Both the position numbers and the translations under genes were made by a program. From Gigaspora margarita (lineage: Eukaryota; Glomeromycota; Glomeromycetes; Diversisporales; Gigasporaceae): a stretch of DNA of 64,000 nucleotides. The notes under the pieces are model-generated. The model ran no database searches. It saw only the letters and a list, made by a program, of their open reading frames with translations, and was not told where the DNA came from. Positions 34,837-45,319 of this stretch are shown in pieces. The first letter of the stretch is position 1; each line of letters opens with the position of its first letter. The stretch is taken from contig WTPW01000946.1 in assembly GCA_009809945.1 (NCBI GenBank), forward strand, positions 204,530 through 268,529, read 5' to 3'.

Positions 34837-35765
34837 TAGTGTTCCGCACGGATCGGATCGGACGGATATTTCTAAAGATCCGAATCCGATCTGAAATTTC
34901 AAATCGGATCCAAGTATAGATTCGAATCAGTGTTTAAATATACGGATCCAGATCCTGATCAGATCCGAAGAACTCTTTACATATGAAGGATCGGATCTTT
35001 TCGGATCTTTTCGGGTTTTATATGGATCTGAATCCGACAGACCGAATCCGGTGTTATGCTCGAAGAATTTTTATTATTATATTTTTTTTATTATTTTGTC
35101 TATTTTATTTTTTTTATTTTACTCTATTTTATGTTATTTTATTTTATTTTATTTTATTTTATTCTTCATTTCTCAATTGGGAAGGAGGATCGATGTGGGA
35201 ACCAAAAAAACCCTCTACGAGGTTACAAGACCCTCTACGAGGGGATGAAACCCTCCACGAGGGAATATAACCTGTTACGAGGGAATACATGCCTCAACGA
35301 GGAATAATTACCCTCAGAGGGAGGTAAACAACATAATTAGGGTTTTAAGCCCCCGGGAAATTTGGAAATTATAAAAAGGGATAGGTTTCGGACGTCAATA
35401 GAGAGGATCTACGCTTGCAGTTATTTGCATAAATTTTTTTGTTTACATATAAATGTACTCCCATTGAGAATTATATTTTAATAAAGAAAACTATTTGTAC
35501 ATAATTGCGTTAGCCGCATTGCAGTATGGTTTGTAGCTCGCTATATAAATCCTGTGATTACCTTCCTTCATCCTCTGATCATGTGTTACCTCGATTTAAT
35601 TAATTCTCACCTGACCTTGTTGACGACCGAACTAAATCGGCCTAAATTTTCTCTTCCTTTTTCCGCTCTTCCTCTCAGTCGTAACACCGGATCCTTGATT
35701 TTTGGGATCCGATGAGTACAGATCCGGATCAGATCTGGATCTCGGATTGGGTCTGTGGAACACTA
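34837..35765. mobile_element. 929-bp hAT-type element with perfect 8-bp duplication and captured interior
   Basis: tagtgttccgcacggatcgg at the left and gtctgtggaacacta at the right are inverted; GATGAAAC flanks it at 34829-34836 and 35766-35773. Outer parts repeat ggatcggatc/gatccgaatccgat. The interior includes an attttatttt tract (35083-35165) and non-hAT sequence: a small tandem array of ccctctacgagg units (35205-35320), a tataaaaaggg TATA-like site (35373) and an aataaag signal (35490). The last two resemble an LTR. No transposase. Confidence 0.85.
35190..35325. repeat. CTACGAGGG tandem array inside the hAT element
   Basis: At least five imperfect units of accctctacgagg with 15-25 bp spacing. 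The three overlapping ORFs here come from the array and the T-rich tract before it. Confidence 0.6.
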
Positions 35766-35925
35766 GATGAAACCCCTAGTGCTCTTATTAAAAAAAAAAG
35801 AAAATCTATGTTTATAATGAAACCTTAATGTATATTATTTCTCATTAAATAAAAAATAAATTAATCTATAAATAATCCTAGAAATTTATATATTTAACAT
35901 AAAAAAAATAAATCATTACTGTTGT

Positions 35926-36113
35926 TCTCCTCTATAATCACGCAGTCTGTATTATGCAATTTGTGTAATTTATGAAGGTTTTTATTATGATGTGCGTATA
36001 AAGAGGTATTTTTTTTACAAGTTTATTAGTAAAGTGATTGCAGACTTTGGCATGATTATAAAAAGGTTTTACTATAATGTGATTATATAGGAGGTGACTA
36101 TATAAAAGAATGA
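35926..36113. mobile_element. possible pogo-like MITE relic
   Basis: ctcctctataatcacgcagt at the left and gtgattatataggaggtga at the right are inverted, with attatgcaatttg and tataatgtg pieces between. Ends resemble the CTCTATATAATCACC blocks of the 62647 element. No clear TA duplication. Confidence 0.4.
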
Positions 36114-36212
36114 TAGTATCAAGGCTCTTTATTTATATTTAATGCTGGGGATGTTTCTCACTTGCATGTTTAGTTTTAAAAGCCAACTACAAACATTATA
36201 TGTAAATATATA

Positions 36213-36815
36213 CCATATATTGCTAAAAATAAGCTACCTCCTAAAATAAGTTATCTTCTAAAATAAGCTACCCCTGTTTTAATCCAAAAATGTAAAAATG
36301 CCTTTGACCCAAAAATAAGCTACTTTTTGTCACACCAAAAGATAATTAACAAAATTTTTAGTTCTGAAAATATGCTACTTTCACAATTGATTATACTCGC
36401 TAAAATAGTAAAGTTATAATTTTACTATATAAATCGATCAAAAGTGCTTAAGCAAACTTATTTGAAGTATCAAAATATATATATTCTGAAAATTTTCTAT
36501 AAATTAGATAACTTTTTATTATTTGACTTTTAATTTTTACATTACAGAAAAAATTAATTTTTTTTAAAAAAACATGTTTATTGAGCATAAATAATAAAAA
36601 GTCAAATAATAATAATTTCTCTGATTTATATAAAAATTTTAGAATATATGTATTTTGATCTCTAGAATAAGTTTACTTAAACAGTTATAATCGATTGACA
36701 TAGTAAAATTATAACTTTACTAGTAACAATTTTAATCAATTAACAAAAATCGCTTTATAAACTACTCCTGATTGTTTGTGTTCAAAATTAGCCAAAAAAA
36801 GGTAGCTTATCTTCT
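36213..36815. mobile_element. large member of the AAAAATAAGCTAC MITE family carrying the arm module
   Basis: Starts with ccatatattgctaaaaataa and repeated aaataagctaccc units; the right side has ggtagcttat before it is cut by the next MITE. Its core (36395-36730) is a full palindrome of the module also found at 13265, 15072 and 62935 (aatcgatcaaaagtgcttaa, ttattatttgacttttaatt). The right end probably resumes at 37131-37327. Confidence 0.65.
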
Positions 36816-37130
36816 ACTACCTGAATAGCACCAACAGATTTTTACTAGCACATGATCAATATTGTGCACTAACAAAATTTTTTAAAGTTCATTTATGTTA
36901 GGGTTAGGGTTTGTGTAAGAGTTAAAAATTAGAGATCCTATAGTAAAATCACTCAAAAAAAAAACTTTTTACTAGAGCACTAAAGTGGTTTCTTATGCAA
37001 CTTTTAGAGAAACTAGAGATTTTTGACAAATGAAAATTTGTTTTGAATTTTTCTGCTTAATGTTATATTACACCTGATCTCATTATTTTATTGGTCAAAA
37101 ATCATGTACTAGTAAAAATCAGTAGATAGT
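36816..37130. mobile_element. MITE family D, CpG-depleted copy
   Basis: Reverse-orientation copy of 32003-32305 inserted in the 36213 element. Ends actacctgaatagcaccaac and aaatcagtagatagt. Where the first copy has caccggcacgtgat this one has tactagcacatgat. The interior block (gagcactaaagtggtttctt on this strand) is shared. Confidence 0.7.
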
Positions 37131-37517
37131 TCTTATTTTTAGAAACAAATAAATACAATATATTTATTATTTATTATTATAAATGTTACTTGTTTAGAGT
37201 TTTGTATCCAAAAATAAGATACCTCTTTGTTGTGCCTCAAATTACTTAAAAAACAAATAATCTGAAAATAAACTATTTCCAGATTTTTTGTATTAAAAAT
37301 TAGCAAAAAAAGATAGCTTATTTTCAACAACAAATTGTAAGCTATTAAGATCTTAAATATTTAAATATTTAAATAAATAAAAATAAATAAAATATATACA
37401 TTCTAGCAATTAGTATTATTTGTAAACCAAATTATAAAATAGATTTTGTTTACATTATTATATGTATTTACTTTTTTATCTGCTATTTTTTCTTTTTGTG
37501 TCAATTACCTAATGGGT

Positions 37518-37866
37518 CTTATAAAAGCACCCCAACTTTTGTGTTAGGTTTTGTTGATTATTGTAGTGCAGATTCCTAATTCACAAACCAGATTTCATGA
37601 ATTAGGCATAATGTAATACAATCAAAAATTTAAAAACAATATTCATTTTGTCTAAAATCACTTATTTCTCTAGAATTAAATAAAAACCCCACCTTTAGTG
37701 CTCTAACAAAAATGTTTCTTGGGTGATTTTACTATATAGATATCTAATTTTTCTTACTTTATTCTAAATGCTACTCCTATTTTAATAAATTTTAACAAAG
37801 TTTTTAAATTTTTACTACATTACAATGTTTTACATAACCTGGCACAAAAGTTGGGGTGCCTTATAA
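37518..37866. mobile_element. MITE family E, TTATAAAAGCACCCCAAC ends, sharing family D interior
   Basis: ttataaaagcaccccaactt at the left and aagttggggtgccttataa at the right are inverted; these ends are unrelated to family D. Yet 37690-37790 carries the family D interior (acctttagtgctctaacaaa then gtgattttactatatagata). Length about 350 bp. Confidence 0.7.
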
Positions 37867-38689
37867 AAAAACTACTGATAAAACAAAATAAATTAATTTT
37901 ACCATATAAATACAAAATAATGCACAAGGTGTAATATCAAATTTTGGTCTAAATTAAGCTTAATTCTAGCCATCTAAGTTTATTATTAATGATGGAATAA
38001 TTTCATTTAGACAAAATAACAAACTATTTTATTAGGCAGCTTCATAGACCAATAAAAATGACAAATTCATAATAAATAGCAAAAATTATTATGATAATGA
38101 AACTCATAACAAATAATAAAACTTGTGATAAAACTCTATGAATATATATATATATATGAGAAGAAAATAAAATAAAACATGTAATTTTCTTTAGAAATTA
38201 TTAAAAACTAGTTAGTACATAAATGCCTTCTGGCATTTTGAAACTGTACATGCAGGTAAAAAAGCAAATGATCTTTATTTGATATAAAACAAAATTTTAA
38301 TAATAATATAGTAATGTATCTTTTTTTGTTTATTTTAATATAAAAAAGCTCTTTTTATAAATAAAATTTATGATATGCAGTTTTTATTTAGATAACTAAA
38401 CTATTTGTTATAGTAAATTTTGTATTATTATTATTTCTTTGTTTTTTATTATTAACAGTTGTTTATATTATACAAAAATTTAAAACACTGCAATTTTAAT
38501 TGGTTTCAAGCCTAAGTTTTAAAGATTATTTGCTTTATATAAGGGCAACCTGATATTTAATACTGATTGCCCTGTTCATATGATATAGTAAACTGAGTTC
38601 ATGATTGAATTGAATATTTGAATTCTACAATTTTGGAATTAAAAAAATAGGACTATAGAAAAGGGATAATGATAATAGCTAAAACCTCC
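37867..38689. other. AT-rich block with second copy of the GACGAAT repeat
   Basis: 37990-38250 is the CpG-depleted copy of 34438-34700: the unit reads aacaaataataaaacttgtg, and the tail aaaactagttagtacataaa then tgccttctggcatt is recognisable. No gene. Confidence 0.55.
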
Positions 38690-39540
38690 AAAATAGGTAA
38701 ATATCTTTAAAATTGGGTAAAAATAAACTTCCAAAACTTCCAAATATCCAAAATAGAGTGAACACTTCTGAAACTGGGTGAACCCTAATCTTCTAAATTT
38801 CTAAATCATATGAACCTTCTGAAACTTAGCAAATAAAAAAAAAAGATTATATTCTACAAACCTGCAACTCTTACTTGAATATAATTAAAAAAACAAACTC
38901 GCTAATCTTTTATGAATAAAAAACCAGAATTCAAACTATTCAAATCTAGTAAATATATAATTTTTGCTCATTTATACTTACTATTTTATATAATGAGAAC
39001 ACTTATAATTTATTGGCTATTTGTTTCTAAAGCCAGTTTTGGTAGTTTTGCTTTAGGCTAAAAAACTGGTAAAGACTATTTCTTTTAATATTATAAATCT
39101 AAATTTTAAGATTCTATTTATTTTTAAAATCCACTTTAGCCTATTATTTATTTGAAATTTAGTAGTTATTGGTTTCAAAAATTTTAAAAGCTTTTCTAAT
39201 TTTGAAGGTTTCAGAAGTTTTAAAAATTTTGGAAGTTTTAGAAGTTTTACTCAATTTTGAAGGTTTTAGAAGTTTTAAATTTGGAACTTCTGATAAAACT
39301 AGATATTGAAAGTTTTGAAACTGAAATCTAGTATTTTAGCTAAAATACTAATAGTACTTAAACTACTCCAATAAATCTACCAAAAAGTTTTAATTATGAA
39401 AATTCTTTTGTAAAATCTACCTTTAATGCTCTAAAAAAATGTTATTCTTGAATGATTTTACTTATAGAATTTCTAACTAACATAGACACCAATTCTAACT
39501 TAAATAAACTTCAAAAATTTTTTATTAGCATGTGCTATAA
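38690..39540. repeat. CTTCCAAAA / TTTTGGAAG inverted pair and module fragment
   Basis: 38740-38840 is rich in cttccaaaacttcc, mirrored by gaagttttagaagtttt at 39185-39330. The stretch 39411-39530 is another fragment of the family D/E interior (acctttaatgctctaaaa), here without terminal repeats. No ORF. Confidence 0.5.
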
Positions 39541-40506
39541 CTTTTAGTAGTAATACTAAAGAAGACCAGATGGTCTATGAGTATATATCAAATTATATAA
39601 TTTTATTTGTACTAAACATCACATGATATGGATATAAGTTATCAAAGTAGGATTTTTTTAAAGAAATAATCTAGTTGTCACTGTTGGTAACATCACTGGA
39701 TTGCTAATCATGTTATAGAATCAAAACAAATATTAAAGTTAATTGCTATTAGAATTTTGCAAGAATATTTTTTAATTAGAATATAAAAGGTGATTTTATA
39801 GGTAAATTTTGTACTATCACAAATTTTTGAAAAATTTTAATATTTTCTTCATTTTCAGGTTATACAAACATTATACCAAATTCATGATATAATTGGTCAA
39901 TTGCAACCCAGTGGCTATCACCACTAGTAACAAATAAATTTGCACTTTTTTTAAATCTTTAGACAAATTTTCTTGGCAACTACCTAATAACATTCAATAA
40001 AAACTTGTTTAAATCAATTTTACAAATTAGTAATATTTATTTAAAAAAATTTCTATGAATTCTATTATGTAATTGTCAAGAAAATATTATACAAAGTTTG
40101 CAAAATTTTTACTGCCTTTAAGAAAATAGCTGTAACAAAAATTTTTTTAAACTTAAAATAAAAATTTTTCAACTGCTATTTGATAGAAATAGGAATCAAA
40201 CCTAATATAATTTAATTGATTATCATAAAGTATAATTGATTATTTATATAATCAATTAATAACAAAATTTTCTATTTTTATTCAAAATTTGATAATGGAT
40301 ATTTTGATAAATAGTAATCCAAATTAGCTTAAATTTTTATAATTGTCCAGAGCAAAGCGAAGGACCTTTAGTTTTTCTGCATCATAATAAAAAGTTACTT
40401 TCTTGATGCACTATATATTAAAATATCAAAAACGTAATTTTGCATTTTCCATATGCCCGCTCACATGATTTTTAAACTATTTTTAATTGATCATATATAC
40501 CAATTT
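39541..40506. other. AT-rich, nothing recognised
   Basis: CpG-poor DNA without ORF, element ends or family motifs that I can defend. Confidence 0.4.
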
Positions 40507-40952
40507 ATAGATTGATAATAACTTTTGATCTACTGGTCCATTCTGGGTGATTTAACTACCAAAATGTTCATCATAATGAGATGATTCTATCGAGCTCAAA
40601 ATCGTTAAAATATAATTACAGGATCCCAAGATGTTCAACTTTTGTAAATTTATTTAATATCAAATAAGTCTTGATTCACTAGCCTGTTTTGAATGATTTA
40701 GCTACCAAAATGTTTGTCACAGTGAAACAATTCTAACAAGACCAAAATTATTATATTCTAATTACAAGATCCCAAGATTGATAAAGATTTGTATTGTTAG
40801 ACAATTATTAGTTTTTATATATAAAACCATTTTTGATTAAATAATTGCCAAATTTTTATCATTCTTGGGATCCTGTAAGGGCTGTAACAGATATTATATA
40901 ATATTATAGAGGGATAGGGTAAGCCAAAATCTTACATTACACATATATAATA

Positions 40953-41202
40953 TATATGGGGTCTTTGCTAGAAAAACCAGAGTTAGAGACTATTTAGATT
41001 TTGACAATAAAATTTGAAATTGTTAGCTATCTATTAATCCAATTTGAATAAACTTTTTTTTATTTTATAAAGCTATTTAGGCTTTATAAAGTAAAAAAAA
41101 AGTTTATTCAAATTGGATTAATAGATAGCTAGCAATTTCAAATTTTATTGTCAAAATCTAAATAGTCTCTAACTGTGGTTTTTCTAGCAAAGACCCCATA
41201 TA
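40953..41202. mobile_element. near-perfect 250-bp hairpin MITE (TATATGGGGTCTTTGC ends)
   Basis: The two 122-bp arms differ at only a handful of positions by eye. Ends tatatggggtctttgctaga and tctagcaaagaccccatata are exact. The lack of arm divergence suggests it is the youngest hairpin in the window or is kept uniform by gene conversion. The terminal TATATGGGGT is shared with 15312-15566. Confidence 0.85.
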
Positions 41203-41219
41203 ATTATATATAGAATATA

Positions 41220-42237
41220 ATATATTACTAATAGATTATAATTTTTGGCATTAAATAAGCTTACTCAAAATATTATTATATACTAAAATAATGTATTTTT
41301 GAGTGCTAAAAAAGTTTTTTATAGTCAAATGTAAATTTTATTAATAAAATTTTGCTTAATGGTGAATTTTTTATATTTTTATTAATAAAAATATATCAAT
41401 TCAGCATTATGCAAAATTTACTAATGAATTTAACTTTATGCTCTAAGTAAACTTGTTTAGGGCCAAAAAATATATTATTTTGCTATATTATTATTTAATT
41501 TTTTTTAATTTTAGAAATAAAGATAAGTAAAATTGTAAATTTTTATCAAAAAGTAATATTGCCTATCTTTATTAGAAAATCAAAAAATATATATACTGAA
41601 ATAACATATTTTTAGTGCTGTAAAAGTTTACTTAGAGTTAAATATTATAATACATTAGCACAATTTTGCATTATGTAGAATTTTCTATATTTCTATTAGG
41701 GTGTCATTTTATGGAGACATGTCTTCATAGAGACCCTTTATATGAATAGCCAATCAAAATTAAGCATGTGACTAGATAATATGTTGCTTATTATTGGCTA
41801 ATTAAAATTTCCTACAAACTTTCTAACTTTTATAATACAAAAACACAAATGAAAATTTTCCAACCCTAAATATAATTGGCTGTTATATGTAGGGTCGCCA
41901 TGGAGACATGTCTCCATATACAATTTTCTTTTTTATTAATAAAAATATAGAAAATTTAGCATTATGTATAATTTTACTAATAAATTATAAAATTTGACTA
42001 TAACTGATAAGTAAACTTGTTAAGCACCAAAATTTATATTATTTCAGTATATATTCTTTTAATTAAAAATTTACTAATTTTACTCATTTTTATTCCTAAA
42101 ATTAAAAAAATCAAATAATTATATACTAAAACAATATAGTATTTAGTGTTGAACAATTTTACTTAGAGATTAAAGTTATAATTAATTAGTAAAATTTTGT
42201 ATGATACAAAATTTTCTATATTTTTATTAATAAAAAT
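41220..42237. repeat. palindromic element X, left portion
   Basis: Built from hairpins of tttttattaataaaaata, tttagcattatgcaaaattt and ctctaagtaaacttgtttag modules, which repeat in both orientations (41400-41700, 41935-42230). The same units continue at 48321-48800. Cut by the MITE at 41711-41922. Confidence 0.6.
41711..41922. mobile_element. MITE with TATGGAGACATGTCTCCAT ends
   Basis: tatggagacatgtcttcata at the left and atggagacatgtctccata at the right are inverted, each containing its own ggagacatgtctcc palindrome; the arms extend through gaccctttatat. About 212 bp, nested in element X. Confidence 0.6.
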
Positions 42238-42841
42238 AGGGTACGCCTATTTCCACCATGGTATTGTGCTATTTTTACCATGGTTACACAAGAATTTCTA
42301 TTTTTAGTATGGACATTTTTAACCTGCGCCACTGGTTAACCTTAACCAGATGGTTATAAATAACCATAAACATTACACAATATAAATTTACAATGTAAGG
42401 GTTATAACTATGATTATCGAACAATTTGAGCCCATATTTACTAACATTTACTTTTTGATAACGAACAAACACTATCACACAATATTAATCACGATTTTAA
42501 CCATTTTATCAGTTACATGCAACCAAACACACCTATACACCACTTTATTATATTTGGCATAATTTGTGTTGCTGAGCGTTAGCGAAGCAACACCTATAGG
42601 GTTCACTTCGCTCACACTATAGTCACTTTGCTGCAGCTGTCACCTCTGCTTCACTTCTTTTTCCTAAACACTCAATTTCAAACTAATCTTAATTCCTAAT
42701 CCTAACTCTAAATATTAATTATCTAACACTAAAACCCAACCACAATGTTATAAAAGCCAAAAATCCAGAATGAAAAATATGACATGACGTAACCATGGCG
42801 CAGTGAATCACCATTAAACTATAACACTGACAATCGACAAT

Positions 42842-43083
42842 TACACTAGAAAGCGATATTAGTATACAATAGCACCAAAACAAACAAAGCTAATAAATGT
42901 GAACACGCCCCTACTACTAAAATACTAGCAAGCAACAACATCGACACCAGTAATGATGACTACACTAAAAGACAATGTTAGTATACAACAATACCAAAAT
43001 AAGCAAAATTAATAACCGTGAACATGACCCACCATCAAAATTCCAGCAAACAATAACACCGGCACTAGTAGCGATAACCAAAA
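42842..43083. repeat. tandem duplication, 2 x about 120 bp
   Basis: The first unit (tacactagaaagcgatatta, aataaatgtgaacacg) is repeated as tacactaaaagacaatgtta, aataaccgtgaacatg. A- and C-rich, with caccagtaatg units continuing to 43180. The 61-codon ORF at 42975-43160 reads the repeat and is not supported. Confidence 0.6.
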
Positions 43084-43419
43084 GCAACAACAATGGAGAC
43101 ACTGACGGCAATAATCAAAGAGCACCAATAATGGCAAAAACGATCAAAAAACACCAGTAATGGCAACACCAATGACACTAATACTACAAAAAGAAGATCT
43201 AATTAGTACTGTAGCAAAAAAAAAAGGACGATTGTAAACAAAAAAAAATATACTTATATGTAGTGATCTATGTAACTAATGAAATCAATATTCAGAATTA
43301 ACTGGTTATTGTTAACCATTTATTATAATGGTTAACTATAACCAGTGGTGCAATGCATAATAATTCTTTAGTATTTAATATAATATATTATAAATTTACT
43401 ATAATTCTAACTATAAAAC

Positions 43420-44115
43420 TAATAAGCAAACTTTCTTTGGTTCCTAGTTAAAAGTTGTAGAGCTCATTTTTCTGATTCTAACAGTAGTTAAATTATCAAA
43501 ATCGGCCTAGTGGATCCCAAGATACTTGGGATCAAAGGAGAGAACATAAGGATAAGCAAATTCACTATTACACCAACTATTCATTTTCTTTACATACATT
43601 TTGAAAAGTTTTTTATCGTAGTGAAAATTTTTAATAAGAAACTAATAAAACTCGTCTTAAGAAACTAGCATTTTTTTGAGCCAAAGAACAAGTTTATTTA
43701 AGAGCCCAAAGTCAATTGTAATAATAAATTCTGTACAAATCACAATTTTACGTTTGATAGCTTTTTTTCTAACTTTATTTTTTTCTTTATATATGTTTTA
43801 AGACGTTTTTTATTGTAGTAAAAATTTTTAATAAGAAACTAATAAAATACATCTTAAGAAACTAGCATTTTTGAGCCAAAGAACAACTTTACTTAAGAAC
43901 ACAAAGTCAATTGTGATAATAAAATTCTGTGTAAATCATGATTTTCATTTGATGGTAGTTTCTATGCTTTGTATAATAGTGAATTTGCTGATTCTTATGT
44001 TTTCTTCTTTGATCCCAAGTATCTTGGGATCCACTGGGCCGATTTTGATAATTTAACTACTATTAGAATTAGAAAATGAGCTCTACACCTTTCAATTAGG
44101 GACCAAAGAAGGTTT
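43420..44115. repeat. inverted repeat flanking a 140-bp direct duplication
   Basis: Outer arms 43432-43590 and 43960-44110 mirror each other (gtagagctcatttttctgat, ttaaattatcaaaatcggcc, agtggatcccaagatacttg). Between them 43605-43745 and 43790-43945 are direct copies (taagaaactaataaaa, tgagccaaagaacaa). The arms are related to the centre of the hAT-type MITE in the P450 intron (23455-23570). Confidence 0.7.
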
Positions 44116-44679
44116 ACGTATTAGTTTTTAGGGTTAGGGTTAGGGCGCTAACATTTATTACCTAATATCCATTTACTATAGGGGCTTACCCCCCAACCCC
44201 ATGTAAGATTTTATTTTAGCCAATCAAATTTAACTAACTAACTAAGGTAAGATTTTTCTTGATCACCCACTCCCTAAAATATTATCTAATAAATGTCAGC
44301 GCCCTTAGGGTTAGTATCAGTAAGGTTAGAGTTAGAATTAGATTTATTATATTGAATTCTAAAAATAGAAAATCCTGTGTAACTATGGTGGAAATAGCAA
44401 AATATAGGCCATCTCATTAATGGTGATACAACTATATATTACTATTACAAGTTAATAAATAAATATGCAAACCCTAATTAATTAATAAAGAAAAACAGCC
44501 AAGGTTCTGGGAAAGTATATATTATAATCATAAAGTTATGTGCATATATATATTATTTGCTAGTCATGTGCTTTGTATTACAAATCTGTGATTTCATAAT
44601 AGATGATCATCAATATTCGAAGAATAAATTTGCTATATATAAAAGTTTTTAACTTAATATGCAAAACATAATTTATTTA

Positions 44680-45300
44680 TTAAGTAGGAGTATTCACTAT
44701 ACCATTTTATTAAGTTTTTAGTCTAAAAAATTTATCAATTTTTTGAAAAGAAAGTTTGGTCTGTAAAATATATGAATTGGCATTATAAACATCACATAAA
44801 TTATTTAAAAAAATATTCTATATATTCAAAAATATATAATTTTAAATTTTCATAGCGATATATGAAAAATTTTTTCATAAAACTGTTAAATTAATAAACG
44901 AATCAAAAAATAAAAAAATATGCAAAAAATTTTTATTAAGTTTGTTTTGATCACTTTAATAATTTTGAAAGTTTATGAAAAAATTTTTGATATATTATCG
45001 TGAAAATTTAATACTACATATTTTCAAATATGAGAAACAATTTAGCTAGTCAAAATTTTTTACTAGCAATAAAATTTTGTTTGTTTTTGTAAGTAAAGTT
45101 TTTTTTAAATTTTCTTGAAAATTGAAAAAATTTTTTATAAGCATAAAAATCACAAAACAGATTAATTAAAAGGGCATCAAAATTTATAAAAATTTTATTT
45201 TATGCATAATATATTACTATGAATATAAAATTTCATAGATAAAAGCAACGTGCACAATAAAAAAAAACCTTTTATATATAGAGAATTTAGCTTACATTTA
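44680..45300. repeat. internal palindrome of the mariner-like element
   Basis: 44815-45035 is symmetric (ttttcatagcgatatatgaa against tatattatcgtgaaaattt), in AT-rich sequence between the left end and the transposase 3' side. No ORF. Confidence 0.45.
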
Positions 45301-45319
45301 CTTGCTTCGATAAAGTTTC

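Noticed and set aside
35051-35307. three overlapping ORFs near 35.1 kb
   Set aside because: They cover an attttatttt tract and a tandem array inside a hAT-type element.
44128-44146. short TTAGGG repeats (also ccctaa near 1710 and 36900)
   Set aside because: Only two to three units inside repeat elements; not a telomere.
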